6,599 bases of DNA. Source: Ruminococcaceae bacterium UBA5408. GTDB taxonomy: Bacteria; Bacillota; Clostridia; Oscillospirales; Acutalibacteraceae. The stretch spans positions 1 through 6,599 of the forward strand of contig DHNU01000001.1 of the NCBI GenBank assembly GCA_002407645.1, written 5' to 3'. Position 1 is the stretch's first letter. Each line of letters starts with the position of its first letter. A model generated the notes under the pieces. It was not told where the DNA came from. It ran no database searches and saw nothing but the letters and a program-made list of their open reading frames with translations. This document shows positions 1-6,282 of the stretch, one piece after another. The position numbers and the translations under genes are program-made.

Positions 1-56
1 CCCGCCATGGGGGCAAGAACCGCATATCCTTTGATTTCTAAATTACCGATTTTCAT
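1..56 (-). CDS. dusB: tRNA-dihydrouridine synthase DusB, N-terminal fragment (cut by window edge)
   Basis: Only the first 18 codons, plus two bases of the 19th, lie in the window; the gene continues off the left edge. The visible peptide is MKIGNLEIKGYAVLAPMA, with the next codon starting GG. This matches the N-terminus of DusB/Nifr3-type flavoproteins: a short strand of the form MKIGN(L/V)E(L/I)K followed by the APMAG loop at the start of the FMN-binding TIM barrel. The family uses FMN and NADPH to reduce uridines in the tRNA D-loop to dihydrouridine, in the cytoplasm. The start ATG (56-54) is preceded, on the minus strand, by AGAGG at 68-64 with 7 nt spacing. The gene is divergent from polA and shares a 109-bp intergenic region with it. 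The family call rests on a short but distinctive peptide; separating DusB from other Dus paralogues needs the rest of the gene. Confidence 0.8.
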   Translation of the reverse strand, partial: MKIGNLEIKGYAVLAPMA

Positions 57-73
57 TTTTCAGCCTCTCAACT

Positions 74-94
74 TTATAATAGGAGTAATTATAA
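74..94. repeat. 7-7-7 bp inverted repeat over the dusB -10 box
   Basis: TTATAAT (74-80), a 7-bp spacer, then ATTATAA (88-94) form a perfect inverted repeat. The right arm contains the minus-strand -10 hexamer of dusB, and the left arm falls just downstream of its expected start site. It could be an operator for a dimeric regulator, but arms made only of A and T in an AT-rich spacer arise easily by chance. Confidence 0.35.
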
Positions 95-116
95 CACTTA
101 TTTTTTTCTTTGAAAA
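88..116 (-). promoter_or_regulatory. Putative sigma-A promoter for dusB (extended -10)
   Basis: Read on the minus strand, the -10 box is a perfect TATAAT (93-88) preceded by TG one base upstream, giving TGTTATAAT (96-88), an extended -10. A -35-like TTTTCA (116-111, 4 of 6 matches to TTGACA) lies 17 bp upstream. Transcription would start near position 81 and leave a leader of about 25 nt containing the AGAGG ribosome binding site. The elements are seen directly; their activity is inferred. Confidence 0.6.
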
Positions 117-126
117 GTGATATAAT
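98..126 (+). promoter_or_regulatory. Putative sigma-A promoter for polA operon (extended -10)
   Basis: The -10 box is a perfect TATAAT (121-126) with TG at 118-119, giving TGATATAAT, an extended -10. The hexamer 17 bp upstream (TTATTT, 98-103) is a poor -35, as is common when TGn is present. Transcription would start near 133, giving a leader of about 33 nt. The polA ribosome binding site AAGGAG (154-159) follows, 6 nt before the ATG. This promoter is interleaved with the dusB promoter on the other strand. It is the best candidate to drive polA, rlmA, the glycosyltransferase gene and rimI together. Confidence 0.65.
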
Positions 127-165
127 ACTTAGATAATATTATTATACTTAAATAAGGAGAATAAC

Positions 166-2730
166 ATGAAGCTGCTTGTACTTGACGGAAACAGCATAGT
201 AAACCGTGCTTTTTACGGAATACGCCTTTTAACCACAAAGGGAGGGCTTTACACCAATGGAATTTACGGCTTTTTAACGATACTTAACAAACTTAATAAT
301 GAAACAGAGCCCGACGCTGTAGCTATTGCGTTCGATATGCGAGCACCGACATTCCGCCATAAGGAATACGCAGGATATAAGGCACAACGCAAGGGTATGC
401 CCGAAGAGCTTGCTCAGCAGCTTCCTAATTTAAAACAGCTGTTAACATATTTGGGATACCGCATAGTTGAATGTGAAGGCTTCGAGGCTGACGATATTCT
501 CGGCACGCTTGCACACAGGTGCAAAGAAACAGGCGACGAGTGTATTCTTGCCACCGGCGACCGTGACAGCTTACAGCTGGTTGCACCTAATGTAAGCGTA
601 AGGCTTGCAACAACAAGGATGGGACAAACTCAGGTTACAGTTTACGATGAGGCAAAAGTAAAAGAGGACTACGGCGTTACACCTTTACAGCTTATTGAAA
701 TTAAGGCAATTCAGGGCGATGCTTCCGATAACATTCCCGGGGTTAGGGGAATAGGTGTAAAGGGTGCGGGCGACCTAATTCAGCGTTTTAATAATTTGGA
801 TTATATTTATGAAAATATAGATACAATCGATATTAAAGAAAATATGCGCAAAAAACTTATTGAAAATAAAGAAACTGCTTATTTAAGCCGATATCTCGGA
901 ACCATCAGAACCGATGCGCCGATAGATACCGATATTTCTTCGTATATCCCAAAGCCGCGTGATAATGCTTCCGCCGCAAGGCTAATGGCAAAACTCGAGT
1001 TTTTTTCTCTTATGGATAAATTCGGGATTAACAGTCAGGCCGCAGATAAGACAGGCGAAATAGAGGAAAGCAGCGTTGTTATGGCAGAAAGCACTGACAA
1101 AGCACTGCTTTTGGAAAAGCTTCAGAAGTCAGGACGTGTCGACTTTATAGCTTCATGGGAAAAGGATAATTTAAAATTATATATTAACTTTGAAAATAAG
1201 ATTCATACAGTAGATGACTTGGACTTTATTAAAAATATATTGGAAGATAAAAAAATAAAGAAGAATACACATGATGTTAAGCCGCTTTACTCTGTGCTGA
1301 TGGGTAAGGGAATAACCCTTAACAACGTTACAATGGACACTATGCTTGCGGCATACTTGCTTAATCCATCCGCTTCGGGGTATGAGCCGAGCCGCTTATC
1401 ACAGGAGTACGGTGTACCCTTTACACAGGCGGATGATGAAAATGCATCCGCCGCAGGAGCAATAACGGGGCTTACCGATACTTTTTCTGAAAAGATAGCA
1501 GAAAAAGGACAGACGGAACTTTTAAACAATATTGAACTGCCGCTTGCAAAAGTGCTTGCAAATATGGAAAATGTGGGATTTGAGGTTGACCCGCAGGGTA
1601 TTAAAGGATACGGAGAAACATTACAAAAACAGATTGAAAAAATTCAGCTTCAAATTTACGAAATGGTTGGTTATGAGTTTAATATAAATTCGCCCAAACA
1701 GCTGGGTTCGGCGCTGTTTGAAAAATTGGGGCTTAAACATGGCAAAAAGACAAAAACAGGTTACTCCACAGCGGCAAGCGTTTTGGAAAATCTCCGCTAT
1801 GAACACCCCGCTGTTGAACTTGTTTTGGAATACAGAAGTCTGGCTAAATTAAAATCGACTTACTGTGACGGACTTTTAAAGGTAATCGGTTCAGACGGAA
1901 GAATACATTCGAGTTTTAACCAGACCGAAACCCGAACGGGAAGAATAAGTTCAACTGAACCTAATTTGCAAAACATCCCTGTACGCACAGAACTCGGCAG
2001 AGAACTCAGACGTTTCTTTACGGCAAAAGAAGGCTGGGTGCTTGTTGACGCCGATTATTCACAGATTGAACTGCGTGTGCTTGCGCACGTTGCAAACGAT
2101 AAAAATATGATACAGGCGTTTTTAAATAACGATGATATTCACCGCAGTACAGCCTCACAGGTTTTCCATATGCCGGAACAAATGGTTACCCCCGTTATGA
2201 GAAGCCGCGCCAAGGCGGTCAACTTCGGGATTGTTTACGGTATAGGTGCGTTTTCTCTTGCAAAAGATATAAAGGTGTCAAGAAAAGAAGCCGAAACATA
2301 CATCAATGACTATCTTTCCCATTATTCGGGAATTGATGAATATATGAAACGTGTTGTCGAAGAGGCAAAGGATAACGGATATGCGGAAACCATGTTTGGC
2401 CGCCGCAGATATTTACCCGAGCTGACTTCAAAGAACTTTAACACGCGTTCTTTCGGTGAGCGCGTTGCAAGGAATATGCCTATTCAAGGCGCCGCCGCAG
2501 ATATTATTAAGATTGCAATGATAAGGGTGGAAAATCGCCTTATGGAAGAAAATATGAAGTCGCGGTTAATTTTGCAGGTACACGATGAACTCATAGTTGA
2601 AAGTCCTAAAGACGAAGCGGAGAAAGCAAGGGATATTTTAACGGAAGAAATGCAAAATGCCGCAAAGCTGTCAGTACCGCTTATAGCGCAGGCAAGTATC
2701 GGCAAGGATTGGTACGAGGCTAAAGCATGA
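166..2730 (+). CDS. polA: DNA polymerase I (5' nuclease + polymerase; proofreading site degenerate)
   Basis: This is a complete 854-aa family A DNA polymerase for Okazaki-fragment processing and repair synthesis. Residues 1 to about 290 are the 5' flap nuclease: metal ligands D7, D57, E107/D109/D110, D132/D134 and D185/D188, then an H3TH-type GDASDNIPGV segment from 184. Residues about 300-450 occupy the position of the 3'-5' exonuclease domain, but the Exo I acidic pair (DxE) is replaced by A329 and W331, and no Exo III YxxxD is visible. Only D370 (Exo II-like HD) and D391 (DTM) remain, so proofreading is probably lost, as in Bacillus and Taq Pol I. Residues about 455-854 are the polymerase: motif A VDADYSQIELR with catalytic D630, motif B with K683, F687 and Y691, and motif C VHDE with D807/E808. 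F687 is the O-helix Phe typical of enzymes that discriminate against ddNTPs. AAGGAG lies 6 nt before the ATG. The 3' end overlaps the next gene by ATGA. The identity is certain. Confidence 0.98.
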   Translation: MKLLVLDGNSIVNRAFYGIRLLTTKGGLYTNGIYGFLTILNKLNNETEPDAVAIAFDMRAPTFRHKEYAGYKAQRKGMPEELAQQLPNLKQLLTYLGYRIVECEGFEADDILGTLAHRCKETGDECILATGDRDSLQLVAPNVSVRLATTRMGQTQVTVYDEAKVKEDYGVTPLQLIEIKAIQGDASDNIPGVRGIGVKGAGDLIQRFNNLDYIYENIDTIDIKENMRKKLIENKETAYLSRYLGTIRTDAPIDTDISSYIPKPRDNASAARLMAKLEFFSLMDKFGINSQAADKTGEIEESSVVMAESTDKALLLEKLQKSGRVDFIASWEKDNLKLYINFENKIHTVDDLDFIKNILEDKKIKKNTHDVKPLYSVLMGKGITLNNVTMDTMLAAYLLNPSASGYEPSRLSQEYGVPFTQADDENASAAGAITGLTDTFSEKIAEKGQTELLNNIELPLAKVLANMENVGFEVDPQGIKGYGETLQKQIEKIQLQIYEMVGYEFNINSPKQLGSALFEKLGLKHGKKTKTGYSTAASVLENLRYEHPAVELVLEYRSLAKLKSTYCDGLLKVIGSDGRIHSSFNQTETRTGRISSTEPNLQNIPVRTELGRELRRFFTAKEGWVLVDADYSQIELRVLAHVANDKNMIQAFLNNDDIHRSTASQVFHMPEQMVTPVMRSRAKAVNFGIVYGIGAFSLAKDIKVSRKEAETYINDYLSHYSGIDEYMKRVVEEAKDNGYAETMFGRRRYLPELTSKNFNTRSFGERVARNMPIQGAAADIIKIAMIRVENRLMEENMKSRLILQVHDELIVESPKDEAEKARDILTEEMQNAAKLSVPLIAQASIGKDWYEAKA

Positions 2731-3554
2731 CAATATTTAGATGCCCCATATGTGAAAAAAGACTTAATAAACAAGAAGAAACTTATAAATGTGAAGAAAA
2801 TCACAGTTACGATATTGCAAAAGAGGGCTATGTTCATCTTTTACCGCCTAACAAAATGCACTCTAAAATCCCAGGGGACAACAAACAGATGGTTTCTTCC
2901 CGGCGGAGGTTTTTGGAAACTGGACTGTATGAGCTTTTCAGTGATAAATTAAACGAAATTGTAAAAGAATACGCAAATACCGAAAACCCTGTTATCCTCG
3001 ATGCGGGGTGCGGTGAAGGCTACTATACGGGGAGGCTTCAGAATAAACTAACCGAAAATGGGTTGAACCCTCAAATATTCGGATTTGATATATCCAAGTT
3101 TGCAATAAAGGCTGCATCGAAGAAATACAAAGACATAGATTTTGCAGTGGGCAGTATTTTTAATATCCCTGTTATGAATTGCTGTGCCGATATTGTAATT
3201 GATGTGTTTGCACCGATTGTTGAAAGTGAACTTAACAGAGTATTAAAGCCAAAAGGCTATTTAATTCTTGCAGTCCCCGGAGTAAGACATTTATACGGCA
3301 TGAAAGAAATTCTGTACGAAGCACCATATGAAAATGAATACAAGAAAACCGAATACGAAGGATTTGAATTTCTAAAGCGGATACCTGTAAAAGACGATAT
3401 AGTGATTACCGACAATCAGACAATAGTTGACCTTTTTACCATGACGCCGTATTATTACAAAACGGGTGTTGACGGCGGACAAAGGCTTAAAGAAACCGAA
3501 AGGCTGAAAACGCATATTGAGTTTGATTTTTTAATTTATAAAAAGGTGGGGTAA
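2727..3554 (+). CDS. rlmA: 23S rRNA (guanine-N1)-methyltransferase, RlmA family
   Basis: This 275-aa protein matches RlmA along its length (E. coli RlmA is about 269 aa). An N-terminal zinc ribbon is formed by C6, C9, C22 and H26 (CPIC...KC...NH). Next comes the family segment AKEGYVHLLPP (31-41) and a PGD...RR-FLE-G-Y stretch (49-68). The SAM-binding Rossmann fold begins with motif I ILDAGCGEGYYT (90-101), and acidic D121 in FGFDISK should contact the ribose of SAM. A later VPGVRHL segment (183-189) and TPYYY near the C-terminus also match the family. RlmA enzymes methylate N1 of G745 (RlmA-I, mainly Gram-negative) or G748 (RlmA-II/TlrB, mainly Gram-positive) in helix 35 of 23S rRNA, lining the peptide exit tunnel. 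A Gram-positive host would favour G748, but the sequence alone does not settle this. The ATG overlaps the polA stop (ATGA), and GAGG at 2716-2719 lies 7 nt upstream inside polA, so translation is probably coupled. Confidence 0.93.
   Translation: MTIFRCPICEKRLNKQEETYKCEENHSYDIAKEGYVHLLPPNKMHSKIPGDNKQMVSSRRRFLETGLYELFSDKLNEIVKEYANTENPVILDAGCGEGYYTGRLQNKLTENGLNPQIFGFDISKFAIKAASKKYKDIDFAVGSIFNIPVMNCCADIVIDVFAPIVESELNRVLKPKGYLILAVPGVRHLYGMKEILYEAPYENEYKKTEYEGFEFLKRIPVKDDIVITDNQTIVDLFTMTPYYYKTGVDGGQRLKETERLKTHIEFDFLIYKKVG
3543..3549 (+). promoter_or_regulatory. Ribosome binding site deciding the GTG start of the glycosyltransferase gene
   Basis: AAGGTGG, one base off AAGGAGG, sits inside the last codons of rlmA. 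It lies 7 nt before the GTG at 3557 but 13 nt before the ATG at 3563, which favours the GTG start. Another in-frame ATG at 3584 is much too far downstream of this site. Confidence 0.55.
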
Positions 3555-3556
3555 TT

Positions 3557-4720
3557 GTGGTAATGCGCAAAGAAACCAAAATAATGAGTACGGAAAATAT
3601 ATTATTTTTGGCAGTGATAACTTTTTTTGCGCTATTATTACGTGTTCTTCTGTTTCCGTTTGAATCCGGAGATTATCACCAGTTTTTACAGGGCTGGTAT
3701 GCCGCGCTTAAAAATAATGGGGGTTTTGCCGCAGTAGGTATGAACATAGGCGATTATATGCCGACCTATATTTATCTTCTTGCCGCTTTTACCTATCTTC
3801 CTTTTTCGGATTTAACGGCTATTAAAATAATATCCTGTATTGCCGATATCGTTTTGGCGGCTTTCGTTATGAAGACTGTAAACCTTTATTACGAAGACAA
3901 AACTTACGGTATAATTGCGTACGCCGTAACTTTGCTTTTGCCGAGTGTGATATTGAATTCTGCGGTTTGGGGGCAGTGTGATTCTATTTTCACAGCGGCT
4001 CTTGTAGCATGTGTATATTATTTTATTAAAAACGAAGAGGTCAAGGCGGTTACTGCTTATTCAATTGCATTTGTTTTTAAATTGCAGTCGGTGTTTTTGG
4101 CGCCGTTCCTTCTTTTACTTTTGATTAAGCGTAGAGTAAAGTTAAGAACATTGTTGTCCTTTCCGCTTGTATATTTGGTTACGATTTTGCCTGCGGCGAT
4201 TATGGGACGGAACTTTCGGGAGCTTTTAACTGTTTATTTTTCACAGGCAGGGCAATATAAAATGATTTCGATGTTTCTTCCGAACCTTTACACTTGGCTG
4301 CCGGAAAATACACCGGAATATATAAGCTCTGCGGCTGTGGTTTTAGCCGGCGCATTGGTGCTTACGGCATTATTTTATTTATATAAAAAGCAATTTACGT
4401 TTACAGCGGAAATATATATTTCGCTTGCTTTGTTTTTTGCTTTATTCGTGCCGTTTGTTCTTCCCCATATGCATGAGCGGTACTATTATTTAGCTGATAT
4501 TTTGTCTGTAATATATGTGTTCTATTTTCCGAAAAAATTTTATATTTCGGTTATAACTGTGCTAAGCTCTACTTATGCCGTATGCCATAATCTTTTTAAT
4601 ACGGACTTTATAAGCGTACAGCTTTTGGGTGTAGTAATGCTTTTTGTAATTATTTCACTTTCGTATCACATTAAAGAATTAATCTTCAAAAATCCAATCA
4701 TGAAAGCAGAGAATAGCTAA
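3557..4720 (+). CDS. Polytopic GT-C fold glycosyltransferase (GT87 / Gpi18-like mannosyltransferase type)
   Basis: This 387-aa integral membrane protein has about 11-12 hydrophobic segments (roughly 14-34, 70-82, 89-105, 117-136, 143-157, 165-190, 199-216, 257-276, 285-303, 309-326, 330-348, 352-372). Motifs place it in the GT-C superfamily. An acidic D39 in SGDYHQFLQGWY lies in the first extracytoplasmic loop, where these enzymes keep a catalytic Asp. AVWGQCDSIF (136-145), a KLQ (175-177), FLPNLYTWLP (240-249) and PHMHERYYY (303-311) are the hallmark segments of GT87/Gpi18-like mannosyltransferases. Such enzymes transfer a sugar from a polyprenyl-phosphate donor to a lipid, glycan or protein on the outer face of the membrane. 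Donor and acceptor cannot be read from the sequence, and 'mannosyl' is only the family label. The gene starts 2 nt after rlmA and ends immediately before rimI, so it is part of the same operon, though its envelope role differs from that of its neighbours. The start is GTG at 3557, chosen from the Shine-Dalgarno spacing; ATG 3563 is possible. Confidence 0.82.
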   Translation: MVMRKETKIMSTENILFLAVITFFALLLRVLLFPFESGDYHQFLQGWYAALKNNGGFAAVGMNIGDYMPTYIYLLAAFTYLPFSDLTAIKIISCIADIVLAAFVMKTVNLYYEDKTYGIIAYAVTLLLPSVILNSAVWGQCDSIFTAALVACVYYFIKNEEVKAVTAYSIAFVFKLQSVFLAPFLLLLLIKRRVKLRTLLSFPLVYLVTILPAAIMGRNFRELLTVYFSQAGQYKMISMFLPNLYTWLPENTPEYISSAAVVLAGALVLTALFYLYKKQFTFTAEIYISLALFFALFVPFVLPHMHERYYYLADILSVIYVFYFPKKFYISVITVLSSTYAVCHNLFNTDFISVQLLGVVMLFVIISLSYHIKELIFKNPIMKAENS

Positions 4721-5179
4721 ATGTGTTTACTTAAAATAGTTCCTATGGCAGAAAATCATATACAGAAGCTTACTGAAATAGACAGAGTCTGTTTTGAACA
4801 GCCATGGACGTTTGATGGACTTAAAGCTGAACTTTTTAGTGAAACAGCCTGCTATTTTGTGGCTGAAAAAGACGGACAGGCAGTTGGCTGTGCAGGTATG
4901 CAGAGTGTTTGCGGGGAATGTTATATTGATAAAGTGTCTGTTCACCCGTATTTTAGAAGGCGTGGAATTGCACAGGCTTTGGTTCAGCACTTAATCCAAT
5001 CCGCATTAAAAACAGATTCTGAATTTATTACACTTGAAGTTCGCAAGTTTAACGAGCCTGCTATATCGCTTTATAAAAAACTCGGGTTCGAACCCGTTGG
5101 CTTGCGTAAGAATTTTTATACAAATCCACTTGAGGACGCAATTTTAATGACAAGATATTTTAAAAATAAAAATTTATAA
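4721..5179 (+). CDS. rimI: Ribosomal-protein-alanine N-acetyltransferase RimI
   Basis: This 152-aa single-domain GNAT acetyltransferase is close to the usual RimI length. The early ID-VCFEQPW segment (20-29) is typical of RimI. Motif A is YIDKVSVHPYFRRRGIAQAL (68-87), with the acetyl-CoA pyrophosphate loop RRRGIA at 79-84. The segment LEVRKFNEPAISLYKKLGF (105-123) supplies E106 and Y118, whose 12-residue spacing matches the catalytic Glu103/Tyr115 pair of Salmonella RimI. The tail RKNFYTNPLEDAILM is the family's closing signature. RimI acetylates the N-terminal alanine of ribosomal protein S18 in enterobacteria; substrates in Firmicutes may be broader. The ATG follows directly after the TAA of the previous gene. 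Its Shine-Dalgarno is weak, which suggests coupling by terminating ribosomes. Starting at M9 instead would remove the first beta strand, so the first ATG is preferred. Adjacency to tsaD is a common Firmicutes arrangement, but the usual tsaB partner is not next to it here. Confidence 0.93.
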   Translation: MCLLKIVPMAENHIQKLTEIDRVCFEQPWTFDGLKAELFSETACYFVAEKDGQAVGCAGMQSVCGECYIDKVSVHPYFRRRGIAQALVQHLIQSALKTDSEFITLEVRKFNEPAISLYKKLGFEPVGLRKNFYTNPLEDAILMTRYFKNKNL

Positions 5180-5229
5180 TATTTTACATAAAAAGTATGT
5201 TTATATTAAATCAGTAAGGGGAAGTATAT

Positions 5230-6255
5230 ATGCGCATATTAGCACTTGAAAGTTCATGCGACGAAACAGCCGCAGCAGTAGTTGAGGACGGGAGAAAAGT
5301 CTTATCATCCGTAGTGGCTTCACAGGTTGAGGAACACAAACTGTACGGCGGAGTTGTACCGGAAATTGCATCCAGACGGCACTGTGAAGCTGTTGTAGGT
5401 GTTACGCAAAAGGCTTTGGATGACGCACAAATAACTTTAAAAGATATTGACGCTATCGGGGTAACATATGCTCCGGGACTTATAGGTGCATTGCTCGTTG
5501 GAGTTAATTTTGCCAAAGGGCTTTCAATGTCGAGCGGAAAACCGCTTATTCCCGTACATCACCTGCGCTCTCATATTGCGGCTAATTATATAACTTTTCA
5601 AAATTTAGAACCGCCTTTCCTCTGCCTTGTAGTATCGGGCGGGCACAGCCATATTATTGAGGTGAAAGGTTATACAGATTTAAAAATTATAGGAAGAACT
5701 CGTGATGATGCCGCAGGCGAAGCTTTTGACAAAGCGGCGCGTGCCATGGGGATGCCTTATCCCGGCGGAGTTGAAATGGATAAAAAAGCGGAATACGGCA
5801 ACGAAAATGCGTTTAAACTTCCTCATCCAACCATCGACGGCGCTCCGTACGATTTCAGCTTTTCGGGATTAAAAACATCTGTTATTAATCTTATTCATAA
5901 TGCGGACCAAAAGGGACAAAAACTCGATGTGAACGATTTGGCTGCGTCTTTCAGAAAGGCTGTTGTCGACTGCCTTGTTAAAAACTTTATTAAAGCGGCA
6001 GAAGACACAAATAGTAAAAAATTAGTGATAGCCGGCGGAGTTTCCGCAAACTCCCTATTAAGAAGAAGACTTGAAAAAGAATGTGAAAACCGCGGGTGGG
6101 AATTTTACAGGCCGGAACTTAAGCTCTGCGGCGACAATGCCGCTATGGTGGGTTCTCAGGCATATTATGAATTCCTTTCAGGCAATACTGCCGGACTGGA
6201 TTTAAATGCCTGTGCGCAAATGCCTGTAGATAAAAATTTGCAAAAAATCTGCTAA
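5230..6255 (+). CDS. tsaD: tRNA N6-threonylcarbamoyltransferase TsaD (t6A synthesis)
   Basis: This complete 341-aa TsaD/Kae1/Gcp family protein is close to the E. coli length of 337. TsaD transfers the threonylcarbamoyl group from TC-AMP to A37 of ANN-decoding tRNAs, working with TsaB and TsaE in the cytoplasm. It begins ILALESSCDETAAAVV (3-18), the ASKHA nucleotide-binding start. The metal ligands are H111 and H115 (HHLRSH) and D302 (CGDNAAMVG). Other family blocks are GGVVPEIASRRH (40-51), APGLIGALLVG (81-91), VVSGGHSHI (134-142), DDAAGEAFDKAAR (159-171), FSFSGLKTS (209-217) and IAGGVSANSLLR (267-278). AAGGGG (5216-5221) lies 8 nt before the ATG. The 50-bp gap after rimI has no terminator and no convincing promoter, so read-through from the polA-rimI unit is likely. 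It contains only a small dyad, ACATA-5-TATGT (5186-5200). tsaB and tsaE must be elsewhere in the genome. Confidence 0.97.
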   Translation: MRILALESSCDETAAAVVEDGRKVLSSVVASQVEEHKLYGGVVPEIASRRHCEAVVGVTQKALDDAQITLKDIDAIGVTYAPGLIGALLVGVNFAKGLSMSSGKPLIPVHHLRSHIAANYITFQNLEPPFLCLVVSGGHSHIIEVKGYTDLKIIGRTRDDAAGEAFDKAARAMGMPYPGGVEMDKKAEYGNENAFKLPHPTIDGAPYDFSFSGLKTSVINLIHNADQKGQKLDVNDLAASFRKAVVDCLVKNFIKAAEDTNSKKLVIAGGVSANSLLRRRLEKECENRGWEFYRPELKLCGDNAAMVGSQAYYEFLSGNTAGLDLNACAQMPVDKNLQKIC

Positions 6256-6258
6256 ATT

Positions 6259-6274
6259 TTTAACAATTTAACAA
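6259..6274 (+). repeat. Tandem TTTAACAA x2 after tsaD
   Basis: Two adjacent copies of the 8-mer TTTAACAA (6259-6266 and 6267-6274) lie just downstream of the tsaD stop and upstream of the pckG -35 box. TTAACAA equals a half-site of the clostridial Rex consensus TTGTTAAnnnnTTAACAA. Here, however, the copies are in direct rather than inverted orientation, so a Rex site is not established. The spacer is AT-rich and chance is a real alternative. Confidence 0.45.
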
Positions 6275-6282
6275 TTTCGTAA

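Noticed and set aside
1287..1806. Two minus-strand open frames (80 and 61 codons) inside polA
   Set aside because: They are antisense shadows of the polA coding frame with no recognisable protein family.
2484..2837. 117-codon minus-strand open frame across the polA/rlmA junction
   Set aside because: It is antisense to the conserved motif C end of polA and the zinc ribbon of rlmA, and its peptide shows no recognisable domain.
2752..2952. 66-codon plus-strand open frame inside rlmA
   Set aside because: It is an out-of-frame shadow of the RlmA zinc ribbon and linker, lysine-rich with no motif.
4727..4994. Open frames on both strands (87 and 66 codons) within rimI
   Set aside because: Both overlap the RimI acetyl-CoA binding region in other frames and have no family features.
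5083..5096. tRNA gene or tRNA remnant in rimI
   Set aside because: Only the T-arm-like palindrome is present; there is no acceptor, D-arm or anticodon arm around it, and the bases encode a conserved RimI segment.
5175..5180. TATAAT overlapping the rimI stop as a tsaD -10 box
   Set aside because: No -35-like hexamer lies 16-18 bp upstream and there is no TGn extension, so it is probably AT-rich coincidence.
5186..5200. ACATA-5-TATGT dyad between rimI and tsaD as a terminator
   Set aside because: The stem is 5 bp and AT-rich, and it is followed by TTATATT rather than a clean U-tract.
5183..5211. TTTACA-17-TTAAAT as a promoter for tsaD
   Set aside because: Transcription would begin near 5218, inside the tsaD ribosome binding site (5216-5221), so the mRNA would lose it.
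5211..5516. 101-codon minus-strand open frame over the tsaD start
   Set aside because: It is antisense to the strongly conserved N-terminus of TsaD, and its low-complexity Ser/Thr/Ala-rich peptide is typical of a shadow frame.
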